From positions 1,736,001 to 1,800,000 of the forward strand of contig NZ_AP023180.1 of NCBI RefSeq assembly GCF_013426915.1: DNA of 64,000 bases, in the 5' to 3' direction. The stretch comes from Paraburkholderia sp. PGU19 (GTDB lineage Bacteria > Pseudomonadota > Gammaproteobacteria > Burkholderiales > Burkholderiaceae). This document shows, piece after piece, positions 1-11,200 of the stretch. The stretch's first letter is position 1. Each line of letters starts with the position of its first letter. Below the pieces are notes generated by a model that was not told the origin of the DNA, did no database searches, and was given only the letters and a program-made list of their open reading frames with translations. Made by a program: the position numbers and the translations under genes.

Positions 1-1426
1 GCGGCAGCAACAAGATAGCAACAACAGCCCCAACAGCAGCCAGCCACCCAAGCTCAGCAAAGAGCTTCGTATACAGCGGAAGAGAAGTCATAGGCTCAAG
101 ATCCCCAGCCGGCATCTTCGCCAGATTGGCAACAACACTACCCAGATACTGCGACACGCCCGTCGCCACAAAATAAGCGCCCATCATAAAACCGCTCATC
201 CGCGCCGGCACATAGCGGGCAATCATCGCAAGCCCGAGGCCGCTCACCAGCAGTTCGCCGAGCGAGTACAGACCATAACCGCCCACCATCCACCACGACG
301 AAACGCGTCCATTGACGGCAAAGCTGCCGCTCCACGCATAAACGAAGAACCCCGCCGCAACGACGGCAAAACCAAACGCATACTTCGCCGCAACCGGCAC
401 GTCCTTGCCGCTCTTCGCGAGCTTCGTATACAGCATCGCGAGAAGTGGACTCAGCAACATGATCCAGATCGGATTCAGCGCCTGGAACTGCGCAGCACTC
501 CACGTAAACAGATGCGCGCCGAACAGCGAGAACGTCGGATCGACATTACGCAGCGCGAACAACGTCAGCGACGTCGACATCTGCTGATAGAACACGAAGA
601 ACAGAATCACCTGCAGCGTCAGAATCAGCGCTGCCAGCAAGCCCGAGCGCTCCGACCGCTCGCAGCTGAGCAGCATGTACGCAAAGATCGCCAGAATCGC
701 GACGCCCGCCGTGTATACGCATGCAACGGCAATCGCCTTGTGCTGCAACACGAACGTCGTCGCCGTGCCCAGCGCGATCCCGCCGATCGCAACAGCCAGC
801 ACGCGCTTCCAGCGGATCGGCTCGGCATCCGGCGCGGAGCCTACATGCGACAGCGTGCGGAACATCAGGAAGTAGTTCACCACGGCAATCAACATGCCGC
901 CGCAGCAGACGGCGAACGCCGTGTGCCAGCCCCAGTGATCCTTGATCCACGGCGTCGCCAGCATCGACACCGTCGAGCCGATGTTCACCGCCATGTAGTA
1001 GATCGTGAACGCACTGTCGATGCGCGCATCGTCGCCTTCATAAATACGGCGCACGAGATTCGCGGCGTTCGACTTGAACAGCCCATTGCCAACCACGATC
1101 ACGCCCAGCGACGCATACATGAACTCGAGGCTGTCGTTCGGCAGCGCAAGCATCAGGTAGCCAGCCGCGAGCACCAGCGCGCCGAAAATCATCGAGCGGC
1201 GCGCGCCGAGAATCTTGTCGCCAATCCAGCCGCCGATCGACGGCGACGCATACACCAGCGCCGCGAACGCGCCCCACGTGAGCGTCGCGCGGGCGTCGTC
1301 GAAGCCAAGCCGGTCGATCATGAACAGCACAAGCAGCGCCGCCATGCCGTAGTAGCCGAAGCGTTCCCACATCTCAATGAGAAAGACCGTCGAGAACGAC
1401 CGGGTCTGGGATACGGGTGATTTCAT
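1..1426 (-). CDS. POT/PTR-family proton-dependent oligopeptide transporter (C-terminus cut by window edge)
   Basis: Inner-membrane proton symporter for di- and tripeptides, DtpA/DtpD-like. About 475 residues are visible and the reading frame is still open at the window edge, so only a short C-terminal part is missing. The N-terminus carries the family ExxERFxYY motif (EMWERFGYYG). It is followed by the PTR2 signature GGWIGDKILGARRSM and, mid-protein, a second signature around FFVFYQQMSTSL. Many hydrophobic helices are evident. The ATG at 1424-1426 gives a start MKSPVSQT with GGAAAG upstream. It is transcribed away from the regulator at 2176 and lies in the same region as an opp importer and a porin, so a peptide-uptake role fits. 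Substrate range is not visible from sequence. Confidence 0.9.
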   Translation of the reverse strand, partial: MKSPVSQTRSFSTVFLIEMWERFGYYGMAALLVLFMIDRLGFDDARATLTWGAFAALVYASPSIGGWIGDKILGARRSMIFGALVLAAGYLMLALPNDSLEFMYASLGVIVVGNGLFKSNAANLVRRIYEGDDARIDSAFTIYYMAVNIGSTVSMLATPWIKDHWGWHTAFAVCCGGMLIAVVNYFLMFRTLSHVGSAPDAEPIRWKRVLAVAIGGIALGTATTFVLQHKAIAVACVYTAGVAILAIFAYMLLSCERSERSGLLAALILTLQVILFFVFYQQMSTSLTLFALRNVDPTFSLFGAHLFTWSAAQFQALNPIWIMLLSPLLAMLYTKLAKSGKDVPVAAKYAFGFAVVAAGFFVYAWSGSFAVNGRVSSWWMVGGYGLYSLGELLVSGLGLAMIARYVPARMSGFMMGAYFVATGVSQYLGSVVANLAKMPAGDLEPMTSLPLYTKLFAELGWLAAVGAVVAILLLP

Positions 1427-2175
1427 GCTTTCCTCTTTTGTACGCGATAGCAGCCGCGCGCATGCGTCGGGCGGACGCAATGCCACGTGGCGAAGCTGGA
1501 AAAACTGGAGATCGTCGATCACTTGCCGTGGCCGATGCGAGAAGCGGCATCGGGCGACGGTTCAGTGCGATACGAGCAACGGACAGCGCGGTCCGCGTCG
1601 AAAACGGAACAGCCAGGACTTCAGCGGGAAGCCGTCAACGCGAAAAGCGCGTGACGAAAGGCTCAATGATAAAGCATCGCGCGAGCGGACCGCTTCGGCG
1701 GCTGCACTGAAATACGCGTGCTGGATATGCGGGATGAATGTGGAAAGACTGCGAAAGAAATCGACATGGATGTTCACCTTCATTCGTCGGTGGCAGTCCG
1801 GTCAGGACGTACCGATCAAAACGCCGCCGCAGGATCGCTGCAAACGGGAGTGCTGGCGAATCAGCCCGGCTTGGGCCAACTCGCGCGAGGTTGCGATTGT
1901 GCGCATCGAAACGCGACTTGTCGCTTCGGGAATTCACTGAGATGCGCGCGGTCCATGCACGATCCGTCTGAATGCATTACGGGCCTTCTAACGCAAATCC
2001 GATAAGTGGACTTTGCGATCTGGCAACATAGAGTGCTTTCTCGAAAAGATCGGATCTGCGTGAACGGCATGGCGGAGTTGTCAAGTTGCGCAAGGCTCGG
2101 CGGGAAAGAGCAGCACGTCATCAAACAACATTTGCTTCTATCAAACTAATTTTGACGGACTAATTTGGTTTTGCT
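1427..2175. other. Intergenic region, no convincing gene
   Basis: About 750 bp lie between the divergent POT transporter and XRE-cupin regulator. Several short overlapping frames are open on both strands, but none has a recognisable domain, a good ribosome binding site or a typical residue composition. The last 60 bases are clearly AT-richer than the surroundings and look like promoter DNA for the regulator. The rest could be decayed coding sequence; I cannot tell. Confidence 0.5.
2145..2166 (+). promoter_or_regulatory. ACTAATTT direct repeat in promoter of XRE-cupin gene
   Basis: The octamer ACTAATTT occurs at 2145-2152 and again at 2159-2166, 14 bp apart. It sits in an AT-rich stretch immediately upstream of the ATG at 2176. 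The flanks CAAA and TTTG give the block weak dyad symmetry. The position suits an autoregulatory operator for the downstream helix-turn-helix protein. That assignment is an inference from position only. Confidence 0.35.
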
Positions 2176-2745
2176 ATGGTCACGACACTTGAGAAAGACA
2201 CGGCACTTGCACTGGGGAGCAAGATCCGCGCGCTGAGGCAAAGGCTGAAGCGTACGCTCGACGAAACAGCGACAGCAGCAGGCATTTCGAAGCCGTTTCT
2301 GTCGCAGGTCGAGCGCGGTCTCGCGTCGCCGTCCATCACGTCGCTGGCAGGCATTGCGAATGCGTTGGGAGTGAAGGTGCAGTATTTCGTCGACACACCA
2401 AGCGAAGAGCGCTCGGTGTGTCGCGCAAACGAGCTGAAGTTTTTTGGTTTCGCAGACTCGGCGAACCTGTTTGCCCGGATGACCAATCTGTCGGGGGGCC
2501 GTCAGTTGGAAGCCATCCTTGTGAGGATGCCACCCGGGCAAAAGCGTTCCGAAGTCACGACACATGCCGGTGAAGAGTTCATCTATGTCATCGAAGGGCA
2601 AGTGTCGTTGACGCTGGAAGGCAAGACCTTCGTGCTGCGCGCCGGAGACAGCGCGCATTACGAATCGACGGTGCCGCATAGCTGGGCCAATACGGCCCGC
2701 AAGGAATCGGTCGTCGTGTGGGTAGGTACGCCGAGATTGTTTTAG
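2176..2745 (+). CDS. XRE-family transcriptional regulator with C-terminal cupin domain
   Basis: 189-residue DNA-binding regulator. Residues about 12-70 form an HTH_3/XRE domain (KIRALRQRLKRTLDETA, then GISKPFLSQVERG, then PSITSLAGIANALG). Residues about 110-180 form a cupin barrel with the typical GEEFIYVIEGQ and GDSAHYESTVPHSW strands. This XRE-cupin architecture is common in regulators of amino-acid, polyamine and peptide metabolism, where the cupin may sense a small ligand. The gene lies upstream of the opp operon on the same strand, with a 206-bp gap that holds a dyad, so control of peptide uptake is plausible but unproven. Confidence 0.88.
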   Translation: MVTTLEKDTALALGSKIRALRQRLKRTLDETATAAGISKPFLSQVERGLASPSITSLAGIANALGVKVQYFVDTPSEERSVCRANELKFFGFADSANLFARMTNLSGGRQLEAILVRMPPGQKRSEVTTHAGEEFIYVIEGQVSLTLEGKTFVLRAGDSAHYESTVPHSWANTARKESVVVWVGTPRLF

Positions 2746-2810
2746 AAGGCAGGCATTCGATCCTGGTTGGAAGCGCTTCCGCAAGTCGGGGGCGCACTTA
2801 ATTCCGCTGT

Positions 2811-2843
2811 AGGATGCCTGTAATAATAATTGTAAGGAATCCT
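2811..2843 (+). promoter_or_regulatory. Imperfect dyad upstream of oppA
   Basis: Arms AGGATGCCT (2811-2819) and AGGAATCCT (2835-2843) are inverted complements at 8 of 9 positions. They enclose an AT-rich centre that includes TAATAATAATTGTA. The dyad ends about 108 bp before the oppA start. It could be an operator for the upstream XRE-cupin protein or simply part of the oppA promoter. Confidence 0.35.
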
Positions 2844-2951
2844 GCATGCCGTACACCGAACAAGGGCCGCCTCGGCCTTCATCACGCGGATAACCGTTAG
2901 TGGCGTCCGCGCCGCCTGCGTTTCTCTCCCGACTTTTCTGCGAATCCAACC

Positions 2952-4568
2952 ATGAAAACACCGTTCGTTTACACGACGGCGCTGGCCGCGCTCGTCCTCA
3001 CATTTCAGCAACACGCATCGGCCGTCACGGTCCCGTCGGGCGCCACGCTCGCCGCGAGCCAGGAACTGACCCGTCAGGTTCCCGCCGAAACCGAATCGCT
3101 CGACCCCGCGCACATCGAATCGTGGACGGGCAACACGATCGGCCTCGATCTGTTCGAAGGCTTGACGCGCATCGACGCATCGGGCGCGATCGTGCCCGGC
3201 GTCGCGCAGTCGTGGACGCGCACCGCGCCCGACACGTGGGTCTTCAAGCTGCGTCACGATGCGAAGTGGAGCAACGGCCAGCCCGTCACGGCAGCGGACT
3301 TCGTGTATGCGTGGCAGCGCGTCGTCGATCCGAAGACGGGTTCGAAGTACACGGTGCTCGTCGAGTTCGTGAAGAACGCGAAGGAGATCATCGCGGGCAA
3401 GGCGCTCGTCACGAGCCTCGGCGCGCGCGCCGTCGATCCGTACACGCTCGAAGTGAAGACCGACGTGCCCGCTGCATTCTTCCCGCAACTGACTGCGATG
3501 GCGACGATGGCCCCCGTCGACAAGGCAGTCGTGACCAAATTCGGCAACGACTGGACGCGCCCGGCGAATTTCGTCGGCAACGGCGCGTTTGCGCTGACCG
3601 ACTGGCAGCCGAACAACCGCCTCGTCATCAACAAGAACGGCAACTACTGGAACGCGCCGAAGGTCGCGATCTCGAAGGTCACGTATCTGCCTATCGAAAG
3701 CGACGAAACGGCCATGCGCATGTACCAGGCCGGGCAGTTCGACTACACGTACACGATTCCGTCGGGCATCTACAACCAGGTCGACAAGCAGTTCGGCACG
3801 CAGTTGCAAAAGGGCCTGCAGATCGCAACGTATTACTACAGCCTCAATAACGACGACCCCGTCTTCAAGGACAAGCGCGTGCGCCAGGCGCTGTCGATGG
3901 TGGTCGATCGCGAGTTGCTGACGTCGAAGCTCACGTCGAGCGGCGAACTGCCGATGTACGGCCTGATCTCGAAAGGCACGGAAGGCGCCGCCGTCTTCAA
4001 GCCGGAGTGGGCATCATGGCCGATGGCAAAGCGCGTCGAATACGCACGCAACCTGCTGAAGGAAGCCGGCTACTCGGATGCGAAGCCGCTGACGTTCACC
4101 TTCACGTACAACACGAACGACCTGCACAAGAAGGTTGCCCTCTTCGTCACGTCCGAATGGCGCACCAAGCTCGGCGTCACCGCGAAGCTGGAGAACGTCG
4201 AGTACAAGGTGCTGCTCAAGCAGCGTCACGACGGCAAGGTGCAGGCATCGCGCGACGGCTGGTTCGTCGACTACAACGACGCGATGTCGTATTTCGACCT
4301 GATCCGCTGCGGCAGCGTGCAGAACGACCAGCACTACTGCAACCCGAAGGTCGACGCGCTGATCGATCAGGCCAACCAGCAGACCGATGACAAGCAGCGC
4401 ACGGCCCTGCTCTCGCAGGCGCATGACCTCGCGATGAACGACTATCCGATGATCCCGCTGTTCCAGTACTCGGCGGCGCGTCTGGTGAAGCCGTACGTCG
4501 GTGGTTATGCATCGACCAACTATCTCGACATGCGCGCGTCGCAAGACCTGTACTTGCTCAAGCACTAA
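2952..4568 (+). CDS. oppA: Periplasmic oligopeptide-binding protein (ABC importer)
   Basis: 538-residue solute-binding protein of the SBP_bac_5 family (OppA/MppA/DppA type). It delivers oligopeptides to the OppBC permease. A signal peptide of about 24 residues ends at HASA. The mature part shows hallmark motifs: ESLDPAHIES near residue 50, DLFEGLTR, VPGVAQSW, LRHDAKWSNGQPVTAADFVYAW and, later, GNGAFALTDWQPNNR. Length is normal for OppA. It is the first gene of a five-gene block running to 8404 with short gaps. Conservation of YAWQRV-type segments favours OppA/MppA over nickel or glutathione binders, but ligand choice cannot be read from sequence. Confidence 0.93.
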   Translation: MKTPFVYTTALAALVLTFQQHASAVTVPSGATLAASQELTRQVPAETESLDPAHIESWTGNTIGLDLFEGLTRIDASGAIVPGVAQSWTRTAPDTWVFKLRHDAKWSNGQPVTAADFVYAWQRVVDPKTGSKYTVLVEFVKNAKEIIAGKALVTSLGARAVDPYTLEVKTDVPAAFFPQLTAMATMAPVDKAVVTKFGNDWTRPANFVGNGAFALTDWQPNNRLVINKNGNYWNAPKVAISKVTYLPIESDETAMRMYQAGQFDYTYTIPSGIYNQVDKQFGTQLQKGLQIATYYYSLNNDDPVFKDKRVRQALSMVVDRELLTSKLTSSGELPMYGLISKGTEGAAVFKPEWASWPMAKRVEYARNLLKEAGYSDAKPLTFTFTYNTNDLHKKVALFVTSEWRTKLGVTAKLENVEYKVLLKQRHDGKVQASRDGWFVDYNDAMSYFDLIRCGSVQNDQHYCNPKVDALIDQANQQTDDKQRTALLSQAHDLAMNDYPMIPLFQYSAARLVKPYVGGYASTNYLDMRASQDLYLLKH

Positions 4569-4586
4569 ACAGCAGGAACCGCACTC

Positions 4587-5525
4587 ATGCTTGCATACAC
4601 GTTGCGCCGCACGCTGTGGGCGATCCCGACGATACTCGCCGTGATCACCGCATGCTATCTGCTGCTGCATCTCACACCGGGCGGCCCGTTCGATACCGAG
4701 AAGCATCTGTCGGAGGCCACGCTCGCGAACCTGAACGCGCGCTATCACCTCGACGAGCCGCTGTGGAAGCAGTATCTGCACTATCTGTGGGCACTGCTGC
4801 ACGGTGACCTCGGCCTGTCGTTCCGCTACACCGACTGGTCCGTCACCGATCTCGTGTTGAAGGCGCTGCCCGTGAGTCTCGGCGTCGGCGGCGTGTCGGT
4901 GCCGATCGCCGTGGTGATCGGCGTCACGCTCGGCACGGTTGCCGCCGTGCGCCGCGATAGCATGATCGATCACGCGGTGATGGTGCTCGGCAATATCGGC
5001 AACGTCGTGCCGCCGTTCGTGCTCGGCCCGCTGCTGGTGTGGGTGTTCGCCATTCTGCTCAAGACCGCGGACGGCCACGGCTGGCTGCCCGCGGGCGGTT
5101 GGGGCGAAGGCGAGTGGCGCTATCGCGTGCTGCCCATCGCGCTTCTGACGATCATCAACGTCGCGCTGATCGCCCGCGTGATGCGCGGCAGCATGATCGA
5201 AGTACTGTCGGGCAACTTCATCCGCACCGCGCGGGCGAAGGGTCTGCCCGCGCGCACGATCGTCCTGCGCCACGCCATGAAGCCCGCGCTGATGCCGGTC
5301 GTGTCGCTGCTCGGCTCGGTGTGCATTTCGTCGATCACGGCGGCTGTCGTCACGGAATCCGTGTTCGCACTGCCGGGTATCGGCCAGCTCGTCGTCAACG
5401 GCGCGATCAACCGCGACTACACGCTGGTGCTCGGCCTCGTCGTGCTGACGACAGCCGTCGCCGTCCTGTTCAACCTGCTCGTCGACCTTGCGTACGCATG
5501 GCTCGATCCGCGTATCCGCTATTGA
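4587..5525 (+). CDS. oppB: Oligopeptide ABC transporter permease OppB
   Basis: 312-residue inner-membrane permease of the BPD_transp_1 family. The N-terminus MLAYTLRRTLWAIPTI starts the first membrane helix and is typical of OppB/DppB. The cytoplasmic EAA loop that contacts the ATPases is seen around residues 205-235 (SGNFIRTARAKGLPARTI). The gene starts 18 bp after the oppA stop with AGGAA upstream of its ATG. It pairs with OppC to form the transmembrane channel. Only the invariant order A-B-C-D-F distinguishes it from DppB-type paralogues. Confidence 0.93.
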   Translation: MLAYTLRRTLWAIPTILAVITACYLLLHLTPGGPFDTEKHLSEATLANLNARYHLDEPLWKQYLHYLWALLHGDLGLSFRYTDWSVTDLVLKALPVSLGVGGVSVPIAVVIGVTLGTVAAVRRDSMIDHAVMVLGNIGNVVPPFVLGPLLVWVFAILLKTADGHGWLPAGGWGEGEWRYRVLPIALLTIINVALIARVMRGSMIEVLSGNFIRTARAKGLPARTIVLRHAMKPALMPVVSLLGSVCISSITAAVVTESVFALPGIGQLVVNGAINRDYTLVLGLVVLTTAVAVLFNLLVDLAYAWLDPRIRY

Positions 5526-5530
5526 ACCCG

Positions 5531-6421
5531 ATGAGAATGCCACCTGTTTCATTGACCGTCGTCGACGCGCCGCCTTCGCGCAGCCCGCTGGCGACGGCCG
5601 CGCGCCGCTTCGTGCGCAATCGCGCGGCGTTCGTCGCGCTGCTGCTGCTCGCCGTCATCATGCTCGCGTGCTTCGTCGGGCCGCTGCTATCGCCGAACAA
5701 TGCGATCGACAGCGACTGGTCCGCGATCAGCCTCGCGCCCACATTCGACAACATGCACTGGTTCGGCACCGATGAACTCGGCCGCGACCTGCTGGTGCGC
5801 ACGCTGGTCGGCGGGCGCGTGTCGCTCGAAGTCGGTTTGCTCGGCACGCTCGTGTCGGGGCTGATCGGCGTCGCGTGGGGCGCGACGGCGGGCTATCTGG
5901 GCGGACGTGTCGATGCCGTGATGATGCGCATCGTCGACATGATGTACGCGATCCCCTACATGCTGATCGCGATCCTGATGATGACGCTCTTTGGCCGCGC
6001 GTTCTATCTGGTCGTGCTGACCATCAGCGCCTTTTCGTGGCTCGACATGGCGCGCGTCGTGCGCGGTCAAACGTTGTCGTTGCGCTCGCGTGAATTCATC
6101 GACGCAGCCAAGGCAATCGGCGTCGACTCGCGTTCGATCATCACGCGCCATATCGTGCCGAACCTGATCGGCGTGGTGGTCGTCTATGCGACGGTCACGG
6201 TGCCAGGCATCGTGCTGACGGAATCGGTGCTGTCGTTTCTCGGCCTCGGCGTGCAGGAACCGATGACGAGCTGGGGCGTGCTGATCCAGGACGGCGCGCA
6301 GAAGCTCGAATCGACGCCGTGGCTGCTACTGTGCCCTGCCCTCATGCTGTGCGCGACGCTCTATGCCGTGAGCTTCGTCGGCGACGGCCTGCGCGATGCA
6401 CTCGATCCGAAGGACCGCTGA
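5531..6421 (+). CDS. oppC: Oligopeptide ABC transporter permease OppC
   Basis: 296-residue second permease of the importer. It has the OppC_N segment (ATAARRFVRNRAAFVALLLL), the conserved HWFGTDELGRDLLVRTLVGGRVSL block, several membrane helices and an EAA loop (SREFIDAAKAIGVDSRSI). I chose the ATG at 5531, five bases after the oppB stop; another in-frame ATG lies two codons downstream at 5537. The frame stays open far upstream inside oppB, but that part is a shadow of oppB. The stop codon is one base from the oppD start, so translation is probably coupled. Confidence 0.93.
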   Translation: MRMPPVSLTVVDAPPSRSPLATAARRFVRNRAAFVALLLLAVIMLACFVGPLLSPNNAIDSDWSAISLAPTFDNMHWFGTDELGRDLLVRTLVGGRVSLEVGLLGTLVSGLIGVAWGATAGYLGGRVDAVMMRIVDMMYAIPYMLIAILMMTLFGRAFYLVVLTISAFSWLDMARVVRGQTLSLRSREFIDAAKAIGVDSRSIITRHIVPNLIGVVVVYATVTVPGIVLTESVLSFLGLGVQEPMTSWGVLIQDGAQKLESTPWLLLCPALMLCATLYAVSFVGDGLRDALDPKDR

Positions 6422-6422
6422 G

Positions 6423-8404
<1,982 letters not shown>

Positions 8405-8559
8405 CAACCCTTTAGCTTCACGCACCCCTTTTTCCACGACGCAGCTAGCCGCTGCGCCGAGGGAGGCGTTCGTTCGCGCGACGGCGGGAACGGGCGAGTA
8501 AGTGTGGCACGGCCGACCGCCGCGCCGCTGTTTCATCAACTAGAAAAAACGGAACTGCA

Positions 8560-10083
8560 ATGACAACCCAAAGATCCACATCAGGAGCATCGAAGTTCGC
8601 ATTGCTGGCAGTGGGCCTGCCAGCACTGACGATCGCCACCGCCGCGCTGGCCGACGACGCAGCCGCGCCTGCCGTACCTGCCGCGGCGAGCGCCGCCGTG
8701 GCGCAGGCGGCGCCGGCAACACCAGCGGCACCCACGGCACCAGCCAAACCGAAGCTGAAACACACGCCGAATGTCGCTGAGGTGCAGCCCGAGACCAACA
8801 ACGCGCTCGTGAACGCCGAAGCCGACCAGGCCGTGACACCGCCCGCGCCGTTGTCGAGCCAGGCGAAGAGCCAAGGCCTGATCGCCGACAGCCATCTGAA
8901 CCTGCTGTTCCGCAACTACGCCGACCAGTTCGACAACGAAGGCGGACCGCACCGTCACGCGTGGGTTCAGGGCATGCAGGCGAATTTCGAATCGGGCTAT
9001 ACGCAGGGGCCCGTGGGACTCGGCTTCGACGCGTCGCTGTTTGCCGCGCTCAAGCTCGACGGCGGCAACGGCGCGGGCAACATGGTGCACGTGGCGAAGG
9101 GCGGCGGCGGCTCCGATCAGCTCGCGTGGGCGTATCCGGGCATGTACGACATCAAGGGGCGCATCTCCGAAACGGTCGTCAAGTATGGCTTGCAGATCGT
9201 CGACAACAACCCGTTCATGGAACCGCACGACAACCGCGCGTTGCCGCCGACGTTCCTCGGCGTGTCGGCCGTGAGCAACGATATCCATAACGTCACGCTG
9301 CAAGCGGGCAGCTTCACGAAGGTCGACCCGCGCGGCCACACGAACCTCGTTGACCTGACGACATCGTACGGCGGCACGACGTTCAAGCGCCTGTCCTACT
9401 TCGGCGGCAACTGGGACTATTCGCCCAACGGCACGGTCACGCTGTACGCGGACCAGGCGGAAGACGTGTGGAATCAGTTCTACGCGGCGATCTCACATTC
9501 GATCGGCGATGTGAACACTGTCAAGTGGGCGGGTCTCGCGAACATCTACTCGACGCATCAGACGGGTTCGGCGCTGCAAGGGCATATCAACAACAATGCG
9601 TATAGCCTGTCGCTGTCGGCGCAGCATGGTCCGCATCAGGTGTTGCTCGGGTATCAACAGATTCTTGGCGACCAGTTCTTCGATTACGTGAACGAGACCA
9701 ATGGTATCTATCTCGTGAACTCGATGGACGTCGACTACAACGCGCCGCATGAAAAGTCGTTCCAGCTGCGGTATACGTTTGATGGCAAGTATGCCGGCTT
9801 GCCTGGCTTCAAGGCGATGCTGTGGGGCGTGACGGGCTGGGGCGCGGATGCTTCGGCTGGCGCCGCGTCGAATGCTATCGGGCCGTATACGAGAAACGGC
9901 GAGTATGTGCATGGCACGCACCATGAAATCGGGTTTATTCCGAGCTATACGCTGCAGAGCGGGCGGTTCAAGGATACGAAGATCACGTTTATCGCGATGT
10001 ATCACAAGTCGACGGCACACTATTCGGATCCGGATAATATGGAGTATCGGCTGGTGGTGAATGTACCGGTGAAGGTGTTCTGA
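8560..10083 (+). CDS. OprD-family outer-membrane porin
   Basis: 507-residue outer-membrane beta-barrel. A signal peptide ends near TAALA, followed by an Ala/Pro-rich linker of about 60 residues (unusually long) before the barrel. Barrel features include LLFRNYADQFDNEG, alternating amphipathic strands, the GLQIVDNNPFMEPHDNRALPPTF loop region and a C-terminal aromatic strand ending in VKVF, the BAM recognition signal. OprD-family porins take up amino acids, dipeptides or small acids. Its position right after oppABCDF suggests it admits peptides or amino acids to the periplasm for that importer. The stop codon is part of the downstream repeat element. Confidence 0.88.
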   Translation: MTTQRSTSGASKFALLAVGLPALTIATAALADDAAAPAVPAAASAAVAQAAPATPAAPTAPAKPKLKHTPNVAEVQPETNNALVNAEADQAVTPPAPLSSQAKSQGLIADSHLNLLFRNYADQFDNEGGPHRHAWVQGMQANFESGYTQGPVGLGFDASLFAALKLDGGNGAGNMVHVAKGGGGSDQLAWAYPGMYDIKGRISETVVKYGLQIVDNNPFMEPHDNRALPPTFLGVSAVSNDIHNVTLQAGSFTKVDPRGHTNLVDLTTSYGGTTFKRLSYFGGNWDYSPNGTVTLYADQAEDVWNQFYAAISHSIGDVNTVKWAGLANIYSTHQTGSALQGHINNNAYSLSLSAQHGPHQVLLGYQQILGDQFFDYVNETNGIYLVNSMDVDYNAPHEKSFQLRYTFDGKYAGLPGFKAMLWGVTGWGADASAGAASNAIGPYTRNGEYVHGTHHEIGFIPSYTLQSGRFKDTKITFIAMYHKSTAHYSDPDNMEYRLVVNVPVKVF

Positions 10084-10834
10084 TTTTTTTTGTTGTCTGT
10101 GACGCTGGGTGGTGTTTCTGCCTTTGCGCTGGCATCCGCGACGCGTTAGCCTGCTTCCAGGCGTCGCCCCTGTGCGGGGCGGCACCTACTTTTCTTTGCC
10201 GCCGCAAAGAAAAGTAGGCAAAAGAAAGCGGCTAACACCGCCAATCCTTGTCCCTGCCTGAGGGCCCCCAAAGGGTCTTACGCTTCACACGGCGACGCAC
10301 CTGTTTGCGTGCGTTGCCAACGCTCTCTCTGTACGCCTCACCCACTTCATGTGCCCGCGTCGGACCACATCGTGCCAGATAGTCCCCCGCCGCCCAGGTG
10401 GAAAACTGTGTGTAGGCTTGTGAGTCGTACGCGCATCACTCCGGACTGGGAGGCACGGTTGGTGTTTCTGTTAAGAGCGCCAACCTGTGCGGTGCGACAA
10501 CCTACACACAGTTTGCCACCTTGGCGGCCCAAGCCATTCGCTGCCGCTAGCCCTTGTGCGGGTGTTTGAAGTGGGTGAGGCGCTTATTCGAAACGTTGGC
10601 AACACGCGCGAACAAGGATGTTGCCGTGTGAGGCGTAAGACCCTTTGGGGGCCCTCAGGCAAGAAGAAATGTTGGCGGTGTGAGCCGCTTTCTTTTGCCT
10701 ACTTTTCTTTGCGGCGGCAAAGAAAAGTAGGTGCCGCCCCGCACAGGGGCGACGCGTGAAGCAAGCTAACGCATCGCGGATGCCAGCGCAAAGGCAGAAA
10801 CACCACCCAGCGTCGCAGACAAACAAAAAAATCA
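10082..10834. repeat. Giant inverted-repeat element, copy 1
   Basis: Near-palindromic non-coding element filling the gap between two convergent genes. Terminal TGATTTTTTT(T)GTT(T)GTCTG sequences are inverted. Inside are 34-bp hairpin palindromes at 10185-10218 and 10698-10731, arms of 170 and 169 bp, and inner inverted repeats at 10389-10416 and 10501-10528 (CTACACACAGTTTGCCACC type). An asymmetric 84-bp core lies at 10417-10500. Outer hairpin edges are 547 bp apart. Two more copies occur at 54.2-56.3 and 59.9-60.8 kb. This copy is inverted relative to those two, judged from the core and from both flanking arm types. Short frames inside it are not genes. Confidence 0.9.
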
Positions 10835-11130
10835 AAAGATAACCGATACAACAATCGACAACCAAACCGCAATCATCCCAACCAGAAACATCCTCCGCGC
10901 GGAGCGCACTTTCTTATCATTCGTATCAGGCTCGACAGGACTCGTCACCACCCACGGCACGAGCCCAAAAACGCAAACCCAACAATCGCAAGCCCAGCAA
11001 CGAACCTGTCGGTAAGCGTCCAGTTGCCTCCTTCCTGGAGGCCCCAATAGCCAAGAAAGATAATACCGATCGAGAACGTCGTCGCGGAAGCCGTGCACAG
11101 CGCTGGCACCGATCCCTGGGGAGTGGGCAT
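10832..11130 (-). pseudogene. Small two-helix membrane protein gene, frameshifted
   Basis: A good Shine-Dalgarno (GAGGTGG) precedes the ATG at 11130, giving MPTPQGSVPALC and a hydrophobic helix (FSIGIIFLGYWGL). The frame then runs through GLAIVGFAFLG and hits a stop soon after. In the -1 frame from about 10965-10972, at a TTTTTGGG run, the sequence continues as LVPWVVTSPVEPDTNDKK and a second helix (MFLVGMIAVWLSIVVSVIF). Joined, they make a plausible protein of about 99 residues with two membrane segments. A one-base loss or a sequencing error explains this better than programmed slippage, because the heptamer does not fit the canonical pattern. Function unknown. Confidence 0.55.
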
Positions 11131-11200
11131 GGTCCACCTCGCGTGATTCAGTGCCGTCGATTCTACTTCAGCTTCGTCGCGTTCTGGCCCCTCCGCGTTG

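Noticed and set aside
1427..2175. Hidden gene in the 750-bp gap
   Set aside because: Several short frames overlap on both strands, but none has a ribosome binding site, domain or typical composition.
10084..10831. Short open frames within repeat elements (also at 54.1-54.5, 55.6-56.4 and 59.8-60.8 kb)
   Set aside because: They repeat the same translated peptide on both strands because the DNA is palindromic, lack ribosome binding sites, and shift frame between copies. I treat them as spurious.
10965..10972. Programmed -1 ribosomal frameshift
   Set aside because: The TTTTTGGG run does not form a canonical X-XXY-YYZ heptamer in the reading frame and no downstream pseudoknot was obvious. A mutation or sequencing error is simpler.
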